A stretch of 64,000 bases of DNA. Source: Microthrixaceae bacterium. GTDB lineage: Bacteria; Actinomycetota; Acidimicrobiia; Acidimicrobiales; Iamiaceae. The position numbers and the translations under genes are program-made. The notes beneath the pieces were generated by a model. It had not been told where the DNA came from and searched no databases. It was given only the letters and a program-made list of their open reading frames with translations. This document shows, in pieces, positions 16,333 to 25,845 of this stretch; the first letter of the stretch is position 1; the number at the start of each line of letters is the position of its first letter. The stretch spans positions 46,851-110,850 of the forward strand of contig JADJDU010000013.1 of the NCBI GenBank assembly GCA_016702505.1, read 5' to 3'.

Positions 16333-18698
16333 CAGGTCTCCTCGGGTGCTTCGTTGTTTCTGGCCTCGGAGCGGGTTCGTTCGCTACCAGCTTGCAGCCC
16401 CGAGAGCATCGAGCGCATTTCCTCGGCGGTGGATCCGGAATCAGATGCCGCGCTGCTGGCTGGGGTTGCTGAGTCTCCACGGGCGGAAACCACTTCGGTT
16501 CTGGGGGCGTTTTGGCCTCGGACTCGCTTCTTGTAGCCGCTGGCCGTGGTTCCACCGTAGGCCGATTCGGTGGGTTCGGGGGCCTGGAACTCGGTGGTGG
16601 CCGCGTTCTGGCGGTCCCCGCTCCCATGCCCGTTGGAGCTGGCCGGCGCCGGAGCCGGTTCGGGCTCGTCGTGGCTTGGCGCCGGGGCTGGGGCTGGGGC
16701 GGGGGCGGCCGAGGGCTCGTTGGGAGCACTCTCATCGGTGGAGAGGACTCCGGAGAGGTCGATCATCGCGGTTATGCCGCCACCGGGTGTCTCCTGGAGG
16801 TTGACCTTGACCCCAAGGCGGGCAGCCTGGATGCCGACCACGTAGTGGCCCAGGTAGCGGGACGGAGCCACCGTGAAGGACTCACCGCCGGCGAGGCGGA
16901 CGTTGGCCTGGGCCAGCTCGTCGGCCTCCATGCCGATCCCGTTGTCGACGATGGCCAGCATGTAGCCGTGGTCGCGGGCTGCGCCCGACAGCGTCACGCT
17001 GCGACCGGGAGGTGAGAAGTTCAGGGCGTTCTCGAGCAGCTCGGCGACCAGGTGGGTGAGGTCAGCCGCGGTGGACCCCTTCACCGTCACCTCGTCCAGG
17101 CGGGTGATCTCAACTCGGTGGTAATCCTCCACCTCGCCCATGGCACCGCGGATGACGTCGATCAGGGCGACGGGAGCGGCCCACTGGCGGTGCGGCTCGA
17201 GGCCGGCCAGCAGCAGGAGCGACTCGGCGTTTCGCCGCATGCGGGTCGCCAGGTGGTCCAGGGTGAACAACTTCTCGAGCACCTCGGGATCGGTCTCGTT
17301 CCGTTCCATGTCGGTGATGCCGTCGAGCTGGCGGCTGAGCAGGTTCTGGTTCCGTCGACCGAGGTTGACGAAGGAGTCCGAGATGTTGCGGCGCAAGATG
17401 GCCTGTTCGGCGGCCAGATCGGCGGCACTGGACTGAACGGTGTTGAGGGCACCGGCCAGCTCGGCGATCTCGTAGCCGCCGGAGGCCTCGACCGTGTGTA
17501 GATCCGGTAGCACCACGTCCTCGCCGAGCGGGGCGTCGAGGATGGCCTGAACGGTGCCGGGCAGGCTCTCGTTGGCCATGGTCTCGGCTTCTTCGACCAG
17601 CCGGCCCAGCGGCTTGGCGATGGAGCGGCTGGCGATGAGGGTGATCGCCACTGCCAGGGTCATGACCACACCGGTGAAGATGGTCACGTTCCGGGCCCGG
17701 CTGGCGGCGTCGTCGCTGGTGGCGCGGGCGGTGGCGATAAGGGAAGTGGCGTCCTTCTCGAGCTGTTCCCCAGCCTTGTTGCGGGTGGCCTCGTGGTAGA
17801 GGACCGAGGCCACCGTCTCGTCGCCCAGAATGGCAGCCAGGTCCACCTCGTCGCCCTCGATGGCTCCGTCGAAGAGTTCACGGGCGAAGGTGGTCTCGTC
17901 GGCCTTGAAGTTGGCCTTGGCCAAGTCCCGGTAGAAGTCGGTTCCGGTGGTCTCCAGCTCGTGACGGGTGTTGCGGTTGAGCTCGACCAGGGCGGTGGCC
18001 AGGCGGTGCGAGATGCGGTCGGCGTACAGGCCCTGGGAGTTGGGCAGGATCAGCGGAAACACGATCGTCTTGATGATGATGGCTTCACGGTCCGAGTAGC
18101 GGCTGATCTGGTCGATGAATCGGGCGCCGGACCGAAGCTCGGCGTCATCGAGGCCCAACGCGATCTGCGCGTTCACGTCGAAGAACGAGTTGATCACGCG
18201 GGAGTAGTCGTCGAACGTCTTGACCGACATCTCGATCCCGCCCACGTTGTTGCGCTCGTCGAGGGGCATGGCACGCTCTTGCTCGCGGATCTCTTCGAGA
18301 TCGTCCAGAGCCTTGAGAGCGGGGGCGAAGGCCTGTTGCACGGCCTCGCTGCGCCGACCGATGGCCTGGCGGAAATCGGCCACCGCTTCGTCGGTGGCGT
18401 CGTAGGAACCCTGAAGCGAGCCCTGAGCCTTCGGGTCGCCGGTCATCACCGCACTCATACCGATCAGGTCCACGGCAACGTTGTTGCGCTCGTCCTGGAT
18501 GGCGCTGATGAGCCCGGCCGGTCCGATCAACGAGCTGGCCATCTCCACCTGGACCTCGATGTCGTCGGCCCGCTCAGCGGTGTCGTCGGCTTCCTGGTTG
18601 GCAGCACCGATGGCGATCACCGACAGCACGGCCAAGGCCAGCAAGGGAACGAGGAGGGCGACCACCAGTTTTGTGCGGATCCGCATGCGGTTGAACAC
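16332..18698 (-). CDS. Membrane sensor histidine-kinase-like protein of the conservon (CvnA-like)
   Basis: The 788-residue protein has an N-terminal membrane helix (LVVALLVPLLALAVLSVIAI), a ~300-residue extracytoplasmic nitrate/nitrite-sensing-type domain (QDERNNVAVDLIG), a second helix near residue 330, a HAMP-like region, and a dimerisation region FTLDHLATRMRRNAESL whose His may be the phosphosite. The ATPase domain carries ELLENALNFSPPG and VDNGIGME. The ~120-residue tail is Ala/Pro rich and probably disordered. GTG 18698 is chosen because GGGAG lies seven bases upstream. It is the first operon gene; 18699-18884 should hold the promoter, but no clear one was seen. No P450 gene follows, unlike some Streptomyces conservons. 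Confidence 0.9.
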   Translation of the reverse strand: MFNRMRIRTKLVVALLVPLLALAVLSVIAIGAANQEADDTAERADDIEVQVEMASSLIGPAGLISAIQDERNNVAVDLIGMSAVMTGDPKAQGSLQGSYDATDEAVADFRQAIGRRSEAVQQAFAPALKALDDLEEIREQERAMPLDERNNVGGIEMSVKTFDDYSRVINSFFDVNAQIALGLDDAELRSGARFIDQISRYSDREAIIIKTIVFPLILPNSQGLYADRISHRLATALVELNRNTRHELETTGTDFYRDLAKANFKADETTFARELFDGAIEGDEVDLAAILGDETVASVLYHEATRNKAGEQLEKDATSLIATARATSDDAASRARNVTIFTGVVMTLAVAITLIASRSIAKPLGRLVEEAETMANESLPGTVQAILDAPLGEDVVLPDLHTVEASGGYEIAELAGALNTVQSSAADLAAEQAILRRNISDSFVNLGRRNQNLLSRQLDGITDMERNETDPEVLEKLFTLDHLATRMRRNAESLLLLAGLEPHRQWAAPVALIDVIRGAMGEVEDYHRVEITRLDEVTVKGSTAADLTHLVAELLENALNFSPPGRSVTLSGAARDHGYMLAIVDNGIGMEADELAQANVRLAGGESFTVAPSRYLGHYVVGIQAARLGVKVNLQETPGGGITAMIDLSGVLSTDESAPNEPSAAPAPAPAPAPSHDEPEPAPAPASSNGHGSGDRQNAATTEFQAPEPTESAYGGTTASGYKKRVRGQNAPRTEVVSARGDSATPASSAASDSGSTAEEMRSMLSGLQAGSERTRSEARNNEAPEET

Positions 18699-18884
18699 GT
18701 GAAGCTCCCGGGTTCGAGGCCACGGCCGGCGGCCGCGGGTCACGATCGGTATTCGGCAAACGCGGATATCGACGTGAGCGCGATGCTTGCCCCAGCAGAC
18801 ACAAACCGCCGAAAAGGTCCGATCGACCTATTCCCAGGCCACTCGCCGTGCTCAAAGGCACGTGGATCTCGCTCTGGGTGGAGT

Positions 18885-19280
18885 TCAGACCCGACCGATA
18901 ACCCTCTCGACGGATATCTCCAAGACGACGCGATCAGCGCGTTCCTTGGGCTGGCGGTATCGATGGGCGTAGGCCGCCACGGCCTCGGCGACCCTGACCG
19001 GGTCGGACGACACCGAGCACGAACCCTCCAAAGTCAGCCAACGACCACCGTCCACTTGGCAAATAGCACCGAAACCACTCGGGTTGATGGCGATGTTGGC
19101 CACCTTTCGGCTCGACGCGAACGAGATGACACGAGCCACCGACCGATCGGGGTCGTAGGTGAATCCGACGGGTACGACGTGGGGACTGCCGTCGACGCGG
19201 ATCGTGGTCAGGGTGGCCAGGTGTCTTTCGGTCAGGAAGGCGAGGTGTTCGTGGGTGAGCTGAGCCGGATCCATTGCCAT
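18885..19280 (-). CDS. PPOX-class, probably F420-dependent, oxidoreductase
   Basis: This 131-residue split-barrel flavoprotein-like protein matches the small F420-dependent PPOX family: LTERHLATLTTIRVDGSPH, VPVGFTYDPD, and FASSRKVANIAINPSG. These enzymes reduce diverse substrates with F420H2; the substrate here is unknown. ATG 19280 is chosen by family length, with ATG 19274 also possible. It is divergent from the cyclase gene over 159 bases. It could read through into the conservon operon, which lies downstream on the same strand. Confidence 0.8.
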   Translation of the reverse strand: MAMDPAQLTHEHLAFLTERHLATLTTIRVDGSPHVVPVGFTYDPDRSVARVISFASSRKVANIAINPSGFGAICQVDGGRWLTLEGSCSVSSDPVRVAEAVAAYAHRYRQPKERADRVVLEISVERVIGRV

Positions 19281-19439
19281 GCGCACATGTTGGCCCCGTA
19301 GGAGAACCTTCCCACAAGAAGCCGAGCCGAGCACTGGATGCGGCGTGGGGGAGGCCTTGGTAAGGATGGGCTCCGTCCGACCCGACGACGACAGATATGA
19401 CCGATCCACTAGACCCCCGCCGTCCGTAGGCTGAGGGCC

Positions 19440-20378
19440 ATGACCTGTCCAGCTTGCGGCGCTGCCACCGCACCTGAAGCCCGGTTTTGCGCGGCGTGCG
19501 GTAGGTCGCTTCAGTTGGTCGACGAGCGCAGGGTGGTCACCGTCGTCTTCGCCGACCTCGTCGGGTTCACGACGTTGTCGGAGCGCTTGGACCCCGAGCT
19601 GGTCAAGAACCTGGTGGACCGGTGCTTCGAGCGGTTGGCCGAGGACGTCATCGCCCATGGCGGCCAGGTCGACAAGGTGATCGGAGACGCTCTGGTCGCT
19701 CTCTTCGGCGCCCCGATCGCTCACGAGGACGATGCCGAGCGAGCGGTCAGGGCGGCGTTGCGGATGCAACAGACGCTGGACGCGGAGGCGGCGTTGCTCG
19801 GTCTGGACCTTCGCATGCGGATCGGCGTCAACACCGGCGAGGTGCTGGTGGGTGCGATGAGAGCGGCAGGTTCGGTCACCGCCATGGGCGACGTCGTCAA
19901 CACCGCCAGCCGTCTTCAGGCCGCGGCCAAGCCCGGGGAGGTGCTGGTGGGGGCGGCCACCCATTCGGCCACGGCTCGAAACGTGGCCTACGAACCGCGG
20001 GGGCTCATGGAAGCCAAGGGTCGGGAAGACGCGGTGGAGGTCTGGGCCGCGGTATCGCCGGTCGCCCCACCTGGCTATCGGCCCCGCCGAGAGGAGGTGC
20101 CTCTGGTCGGGCGAGACATCGAGGTGGAGATGTTGCGGCGGTCGGTCGACCTGTCGGTAGGCAACCGGCGGGGTGGCCTGATCCTGCTGCTCGGTGACGT
20201 GGGTCTGGGCAAGAGTCGCTGGCCGACGAGGTGGCCCAGTGGTCGGTGGACCAGCATCGGGCCGTGGTCCGCCACGGCCGCTGCGTTCCCTGCGGAGAAG
20301 CCAACGTGTGGTGGCCAATCACCGAGGCCATCCATTCAGCGCTCGGCCTCAGCGACAGAGATGACCGCGTCAACGTGA
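19440..20378 (+). CDS. Class III adenylate/guanylate cyclase with ATPase and TPR domains, N-terminal part (frameshifted gene)
   Basis: A zinc ribbon (CPACG, later CAACG) opens the protein. A class III cyclase domain follows: VVFADLVGFTTLSERLD has the first metal Asp, DKVIGDALVALFG has the substrate Lys and second Asp, and GDVVNTASRLQ has the transition-state Asn. LVGRDIEVEMLRRS leads to a P-loop LLLGDVGLGKSR. At about 20217-20221 one base is missing (GTCGCTGGCC), so the residues after GLGKSR here are out of frame and the protein continues in the next entry. Such proteins are signalling ATPases that may make cAMP. Confidence 0.85.
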   Translation: MTCPACGAATAPEARFCAACGRSLQLVDERRVVTVVFADLVGFTTLSERLDPELVKNLVDRCFERLAEDVIAHGGQVDKVIGDALVALFGAPIAHEDDAERAVRAALRMQQTLDAEAALLGLDLRMRIGVNTGEVLVGAMRAAGSVTAMGDVVNTASRLQAAAKPGEVLVGAATHSATARNVAYEPRGLMEAKGREDAVEVWAAVSPVAPPGYRPRREEVPLVGRDIEVEMLRRSVDLSVGNRRGGLILLLGDVGLGKSRWPTRWPSGRWTSIGPWSATAAAFPAEKPTCGGQSPRPSIQRSASATEMTAST

Positions 20379-23077
20379 GGAAGGCGCTCATCGCCGAGGT
20401 GGCTCGCGTGGACCCGTCCATCTCGGGCTCCGAGGCTGAACAAGTGGCCGAAGGCCTGTTGCCGCTCATGGGCTTCGACACCAGCGGGGGTGCATCCCCG
20501 GCCTCGGTTCAGGGTCGCGCCGCCCGGGCGTTGGCCGCCTACCTCACCGCATCCTCGCTCCGCCGTCCGGTGGTCCTGAAGCTCTCAGACCTCCACTTCG
20601 GCGACGACGTGGTTCTCTCACTCCTCGATGACGTGTTGGAGGAGGTACACCACAGTCCGGTGTTGGTGGTGGCCACGGCCCGTTCATCCCTGCTCGAGCG
20701 TTGGGCTCCGAGGCCAGGTCGTCACAACCACCTGAGCCTCCATCTCGATCCGCTGAGCCGTTCAGCTACCGGCGAATTGCTCGAGGCTTTGAGCGGTCGC
20801 GTCGTTCGGCCCGAGGTTGTGGCTGCCTTCCACACCCGCAGCGGCGGGAATCCGTTCTATGTGGAGGAGTTGGTGGCGCTCCTCGATGGGCAGGGACCCC
20901 CGCCGGGTAGTCACGACCACGACGTTCTCGACGGTCCTGGTGGCCTGGGTTCAGCCGGCGGCGAGGATGATGATGGGCCCGGCATGGCCATCACCCGTGC
21001 CGCGGCATTTCCCGAAACCCTCCCAGACAACCTGCTAGGACTCGTCGCCGCCCGGCTCGACGACCTCGACGTAGGTCCTCGCTCGGTATTGCAGGACGCT
21101 GCCGTGCTCGGTGGTCGAGGCATGGTCGAAGCACTGGAACGCCTCGCACAGTTCCTCAACCGTGGGATGGGTGTGGCCGAAGCACTGGCGGTCCTGGTGG
21201 CGCACGACTTGATCGAGGTCGACGGTCAACGGTGGTCGTTCCGAAGCGATCTGGTTCGGGAGGTCGCCTACCAGACGATCACCAAATCGGACCGTGCCAC
21301 TCGTCACGAGGCAATCGCCACCTACCTCGAACACCACGTGGCAGTTCGGGATCCGAGGCCAGCGTGGGTGGTGGATCAGCTAGCCCACCACTATGCCGAG
21401 GCTGCTCTGCTCATGGCTGAGATGGGGGCGGTGAACGGAAGCCACGCATTGGGCGCCGACATCGATGCCAGTGCTCGCCGCTGGGTAGTCGAGGCGGCCG
21501 AGCAGGCCCGCGCTGACATGGCTCTTCCGACGGCCCGCCGCCACTATCAGAAGGCGCTGGACCTGATCGGCCCCGACCGGGTGGCCCGGCCGTCTGAGTC
21601 GGTGCTGATACTGGTGGAACTGGCATCGCTGTCGTTGTCGCTGTGGGATCAGGAGTGCGCCAACCGCCACATTGCCGAGGCCGCCGAGCTCGTTGTCCTG
21701 GCCGACGAGCCCACGCTTCGAGCCGAGGTCGAGGTCGTCTGTGGGCTGGTGCAGCAGCGCGAGGGCCGGCCCGACGACGCGATTGCCTCCCTGACCGCGG
21801 CCGCCGTCGCCTTCGGCGAGCAGGGCGACCACGAAGGTCAAGCCCGGGCCCTGCGAGAGCGGGCTCAGGTCGAGATACTCGACGGTCGCCTGGACCAGGC
21901 GGAGCGGTCTGCGTTGGAAGCACTCACCGAGTTCGAGCACGTGGGGGATCGGTCCGGTCAAGGGTGGGCTCATCAGAACCTGGCTTGGATCGCCTTCGTG
22001 TCCGGTCGCACCGGTCGAGCTGCCGAGCACGCGTCGTCGGCGGTCGATCTGTTCGCGGAGCTAGACGACAGCCAAGGGATTGCGTGGGCGTGGGGTGTTC
22101 TCGCTTGGATCCGTTTCCAGCAGGGCCAGGTCGGGGAGGCTCGAGAGCTGGCCGTGAAGGCCCGGGACCGGGCCCTCACGTTGAGCGACCCATGGGCCAT
22201 AGCGGTGACCGAGTTGTTGCTGGCAGCGGCGATGCTGTGGGAGGGCGACACGGCCGGGGCTGTGGATCTGGCCACCGCGGTGATGGCCACCTTCGACCGC
22301 TTGGGCGACACCTGGGGCAGAGGGCAGGCCGGCGCCGTGCTCGGCCGCGCCCTGACCATGATCGGTCGGGTCGACGAAGGGCTCGCGCTCTTGGACCAGG
22401 TCGGAGCGTCAGGGGGGATCACTGCCGTTCCCACCGGGCAGATGGCTCGGGTAACCCGGGGCGCGGTCGCGGTTCAGATCGGTCAGCCCGAGCTCGCCGA
22501 AGACGTGGAGGGGGATCTGCGCGTCCTGGCCGATCACGGAAGCCAAGAGGCAGCCACGGCACTTGGCATCCTTGCCCTTCAGAGAGGAGATCCCGACCTG
22601 GCCGCCGGCTACCTCCGGCGAGACGAGGTGGGCGAGGTGTCGGCCAACCTCTATGCAGGACGGGCCCTGTTGGCGGCCGTCACCGGTCGCGGCGACCTCG
22701 AAGAGTCCGCTGAGGCCGTGGGCTCACGCCCCGGTGCTACCTACTTGGATCGCGGGTTCGTCTCCATCGCTCGAGCCCTGGATCTGGCGAGAGCTATCCA
22801 GGCTCGATCCGAGGTCCCACCCGAGGAGGTGGAAGGCGCCTCGACGATGGCCCTTGCGGAGGTGGACGGCGCCATAGCAGTCACTGCCTCCACCGGAGAC
22901 GTGCTGTCGTCGGTCGTGTTCAGCCTGGCCGGTGCCCGGATAGCCAGCGCACTGGGCCACGAGTCGGCGCGCAGCCGCACCGAAGCGGTCGAAGAACGCC
23001 TCGTAGATCTCAACATCGACTCGGCGGGCTGGCGCACGTTGTTCGACCTGGCCGTGGCGGCCCGAGCCGACCGATGA
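20231..23077 (+). CDS. Cyclase/AAA-type ATPase/TPR protein, C-terminal part (same frameshifted gene)
   Basis: The homologous frame runs on from the P-loop as ADEVAQWSVDQHRAVV. It comprises the rest of a STAND-type NTPase domain (VVLKLSDLHFGDDVVLSLL, RSGGNPFYVEELVALL) and about 500 residues of TPR-like helical repeats (for example SGQGWAHQNLAWIAFVSGRT). The full protein would be about 1210 residues, normal for cyclase-ATPase fusions in actinomycetes. The TPR part probably senses or binds a partner. No DNA-binding LuxR domain was seen at the C terminus. Confidence 0.85.
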   Translation: MAQWSVDQHRAVVRHGRCVPCGEANVWWPITEAIHSALGLSDRDDRVNVRKALIAEVARVDPSISGSEAEQVAEGLLPLMGFDTSGGASPASVQGRAARALAAYLTASSLRRPVVLKLSDLHFGDDVVLSLLDDVLEEVHHSPVLVVATARSSLLERWAPRPGRHNHLSLHLDPLSRSATGELLEALSGRVVRPEVVAAFHTRSGGNPFYVEELVALLDGQGPPPGSHDHDVLDGPGGLGSAGGEDDDGPGMAITRAAAFPETLPDNLLGLVAARLDDLDVGPRSVLQDAAVLGGRGMVEALERLAQFLNRGMGVAEALAVLVAHDLIEVDGQRWSFRSDLVREVAYQTITKSDRATRHEAIATYLEHHVAVRDPRPAWVVDQLAHHYAEAALLMAEMGAVNGSHALGADIDASARRWVVEAAEQARADMALPTARRHYQKALDLIGPDRVARPSESVLILVELASLSLSLWDQECANRHIAEAAELVVLADEPTLRAEVEVVCGLVQQREGRPDDAIASLTAAAVAFGEQGDHEGQARALRERAQVEILDGRLDQAERSALEALTEFEHVGDRSGQGWAHQNLAWIAFVSGRTGRAAEHASSAVDLFAELDDSQGIAWAWGVLAWIRFQQGQVGEARELAVKARDRALTLSDPWAIAVTELLLAAAMLWEGDTAGAVDLATAVMATFDRLGDTWGRGQAGAVLGRALTMIGRVDEGLALLDQVGASGGITAVPTGQMARVTRGAVAVQIGQPELAEDVEGDLRVLADHGSQEAATALGILALQRGDPDLAAGYLRRDEVGEVSANLYAGRALLAAVTGRGDLEESAEAVGSRPGATYLDRGFVSIARALDLARAIQARSEVPPEEVEGASTMALAEVDGAIAVTASTGDVLSSVVFSLAGARIASALGHESARSRTEAVEERLVDLNIDSAGWRTLFDLAVAARADR

Positions 23078-23180
23078 CCACGTGACGCCGCATCTGCCCG
23101 GGCGCGTGGTGGAATGGGCCGCGCAAGCCAACTGAGACGTGGCAGATTCGCCAGCATGCCCGAGGCATAGGGAGAGACCA

Positions 23181-24635
23181 TTGAGGTTCGACAAGCGGGT
23201 GATGGTTGCCGTCGCTGCTTTGCTGGTGGCGGCGGGCTGTGGCGTGGGGATCGATCACCAAAAGGACGCTTCGGGACCTTCCACGACCGATGGCGGTTCG
23301 GACTTCTCGCCTGAAGCCGGTGCGAGCACCGATGCCAGCGCGCCCACCACCCTCCCCCCACCGACCGACCTGGTCATCAACGGTGATACAGGGGCCCCGG
23401 TCAACCGCGTCGCGGCGAATGCCATCGCCGACCTCAACGCCTTCTGGGGGGCCGCATACCCCGCCACCTTCGACGGTGCGGCATACGTTGCTCCCGCAGG
23501 CGGCTACTTCGCGGTCGACCGGAACTCGCGGCCGTCGACGCTCCCGTGTCAGCCCTACGACGTCAACCAGGTCCTCCACAACGCCTACTTCTGCCCGTCC
23601 GACGACGCCATCGCGTGGGACGAGGAGTTCCTCATGCCCGAGTTGGCAGAGACCTTCGGGGACTTCACCGTGGCGGTCGTGCTCGCCCACGAGTTCGGTC
23701 ACGCCATCCAGCACCGAGCCGCTTTCGAACAGCCGACCGTGGTCATGGAGCTCCAGGCCGACTGCTACGCCGGCGCTTGGGCCAAGCACGTGGCCGACTC
23801 GGGCACGTCTCGGTTCGAGATTGGTACCCGTGAGCTGGACCAAGCCCTGGCCGGAATCCTCTCGTTCCGTGACGCGGCTGGGGCCAGCTCCGAGGACCCG
23901 AACGCCCATGGCTCGGGCTTCGACCGTGTCAGCGCCTTCCAGGTGGGCTACGAGGAGGGATCCGGTCGGTGTCGTGGCTTCACCGTCGGGGATCCCCGGC
24001 CGTTCCAGTTCCAGTTCGAGGGCGACGACCGCTACACGCTGGGTGACCGGCCCCAGGACGAGATGGTCGACCAGGCCTTCCGCTCCCTCGATGCCTACTG
24101 GGCCGATGTGTTCCCGGCCCTCAGTGGTGGCCGTGCATGGGAACCCATGGCCGCTCCTCGCCCTTTCACCCTGGACGATCCGCCCACGTGCAACGGCGCT
24201 CCGGCGACCGGTTTCCGGTTGTTCCTGTGCGTACCCGAGCGCTACATCGGTTATGAGTCCGAAGAGACGATTCCCCAGGCGTATGACAAGGGCGACTTCG
24301 CGGTGGGAGCGCTGTTCGGCACCCAGTACGGGATGGAGGTGCAAGATCAGCTCCAAAAGCCGCCGGGAGATGAGGTCACTGCCACCCTCCGAGCCGACTG
24401 CTTCACCGGCGCCTGGGCCGCAGCCATGTTGCCCGAACGTCAGACCGACCCGGCACTTCGAGAGCGATACGTGCTCACCCTCTCCCCCGGTGACCTCGAC
24501 GAAGGCGTCAAGGTGCTCCTCACCTTCCGCACCGCAGCCGACCGGGAACGTCAGGGTCCCGGGTTCAATCGGGTCAAGGCCTATCGCACCGGTGTGTTGA
24601 GCGGACCTGGTGCCTGCGTGGACCTCAAGGCCTAA
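23181..24635 (+). CDS. Lipoprotein with duplicated zinc-metallopeptidase-like domain
   Basis: TTG 23181 is chosen because GGGAGAG lies just upstream and the product then begins with a signal peptide and lipobox (LLVAAGC). The first domain resembles the neutral zinc metallopeptidase (YpfJ-type) family, with VVLAHEFGHAIQHR (HExxH) and MELQADCYAGAWAKHV. A second, similar half follows: GDFAVGALFGTQYGMEVQ aligns with the HExxH region but has lost both His, while LRADCFTGAWAAAM is retained. One active and one decayed domain are inferred. Length is 484 residues. A Ser/Thr-rich linker follows the lipid anchor. Confidence 0.8.
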   Translation: MRFDKRVMVAVAALLVAAGCGVGIDHQKDASGPSTTDGGSDFSPEAGASTDASAPTTLPPPTDLVINGDTGAPVNRVAANAIADLNAFWGAAYPATFDGAAYVAPAGGYFAVDRNSRPSTLPCQPYDVNQVLHNAYFCPSDDAIAWDEEFLMPELAETFGDFTVAVVLAHEFGHAIQHRAAFEQPTVVMELQADCYAGAWAKHVADSGTSRFEIGTRELDQALAGILSFRDAAGASSEDPNAHGSGFDRVSAFQVGYEEGSGRCRGFTVGDPRPFQFQFEGDDRYTLGDRPQDEMVDQAFRSLDAYWADVFPALSGGRAWEPMAAPRPFTLDDPPTCNGAPATGFRLFLCVPERYIGYESEETIPQAYDKGDFAVGALFGTQYGMEVQDQLQKPPGDEVTATLRADCFTGAWAAAMLPERQTDPALRERYVLTLSPGDLDEGVKVLLTFRTAADRERQGPGFNRVKAYRTGVLSGPGACVDLKA

Positions 24636-24668
24636 GAGGCCTAACGCACCGTCCGTTAGCTTCGGGTT

Positions 24669-25844
24669 GTGATCGGAAACAGCATGCACGGGAATGATTA
24701 CGACGTCCGCCCGACCGACAATCGACCGGTGAATGCCGAAAAGGTCGAACGCCTGCTCACCCGGGTCCGGCGAGAGGTCGACGAAGGGCTGGCACCCGCG
24801 GTGCAGATCGCGGTGGCGCGCCACGGCGAGATCGTGGTGGACGCCACCATCGGAGCACCGGAGTCCAGTCGTTTCGTGGCCTACAGCGCCACCAAGGCCC
24901 TGGTGGCGGCAGCGCTGTGGCGGTTGATCGATCAGGGGCGGGTTGACGTGGACGAGGCCTGCGCCGCCTACGTTCCCGAGTTCGGCACCAACGGCAAAGA
25001 AGCCGTGACCGTGGCCCAGGTTCTCACCCATACCGGCGGCTTCCCGTTCGCTCCACTCGGCCCGCCGCGGTGGGACACCAGGCCGAGCCGGCTGGAGGCC
25101 TTCTCCAAGTGGAAGCTCACGATGGAGCCGGGGGAGGCCTACCAGTACCACACCACCTCGGGGCACTGGATCCTGGCTGAGATCATCGCGGCGGTCACCG
25201 GCCTCGACCACTGCGATGCCATCGAGGATCTGGTCACCGCACCCTTGGGTCTCAACCGTCTTCTCGGCATTCCAGCTTCGGATCAGGTCGGGATAATCGA
25301 CTCGGTTGTTGTGGGCGAGCTCCCCACGCCAGCCGAGATGGAAGCATCGTTCGGGGTGGCGGTGGACCTCGAGGCCCTCATCCCGCCCGACGTGCGGGTG
25401 GGTGCCCTGCTCACCCTCACCGATCAGGTGGCTCGAACAGTTGGGGTGCCGGGCGGAGGCGGTGTCATGCGGGCTGCCGACCTGGCCATGCTCTACCAGG
25501 CCTTCATCCACAACCCAGGAGGTTTGTGGTCACCGGAGATGCTCAGGGCAGGTACGGCCGAGGCCATGGTGACCTTGGCTGACTGGTCCGGGACTCCCGC
25601 CAACAGGACCCTTGGCCTGATCCTGGCCTCAGACGATGGCTTCGCTGACCGAAGGGGATTCGGTCGTACCGCCTCGGGTCGATCGTTCGGCCACCCTGGG
25701 GCTGGGGGCCAGATCGCCTTCGCCGATCCTGTCAGCGGCCTGAGCATCGCCTACCTCACCGCCGGCCTGGACCAGCACCTGATCCGTGAGGCTCGCAGGA
25801 CCATCGCCATCGCCAGCTTGGCCGCCGACCTGCTCGAGGACTAA
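24669..25844 (+). CDS. Class C beta-lactamase-like serine hydrolase (EstB/LACTB type)
   Basis: This 391-residue penicillin-binding-fold protein has the SxxK motif in VAYSATKALVAAAL near residue 72, the Tyr motif region YQYHTTSGHWILAEI, and HxG as SFGHPGAGGQ near residue 340. There is no signal peptide, so a cytoplasmic esterase is more likely than a resistance enzyme. The GTG at 24669 is used; an ATG at 24684 is possible. Its TAA is immediately followed by full element copy B. Confidence 0.85.
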   Translation: MIGNSMHGNDYDVRPTDNRPVNAEKVERLLTRVRREVDEGLAPAVQIAVARHGEIVVDATIGAPESSRFVAYSATKALVAAALWRLIDQGRVDVDEACAAYVPEFGTNGKEAVTVAQVLTHTGGFPFAPLGPPRWDTRPSRLEAFSKWKLTMEPGEAYQYHTTSGHWILAEIIAAVTGLDHCDAIEDLVTAPLGLNRLLGIPASDQVGIIDSVVVGELPTPAEMEASFGVAVDLEALIPPDVRVGALLTLTDQVARTVGVPGGGGVMRAADLAMLYQAFIHNPGGLWSPEMLRAGTAEAMVTLADWSGTPANRTLGLILASDDGFADRRGFGRTASGRSFGHPGAGGQIAFADPVSGLSIAYLTAGLDQHLIREARRTIAIASLAADLLED

Positions 25845-25845
25845 C

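Noticed and set aside
17793..19301. 502-codon plus-strand frame opposite the conservon kinase and F420 oxidoreductase
   Set aside because: It is antisense to recognised genes and has no domain of its own.
23010..25511. 833-codon minus-strand open frame opposite the metallopeptidase and serine hydrolase genes
   Set aside because: It lies antisense to two clearly conserved genes and its translation shows no domain; long antisense frames are expected in GC-rich DNA.
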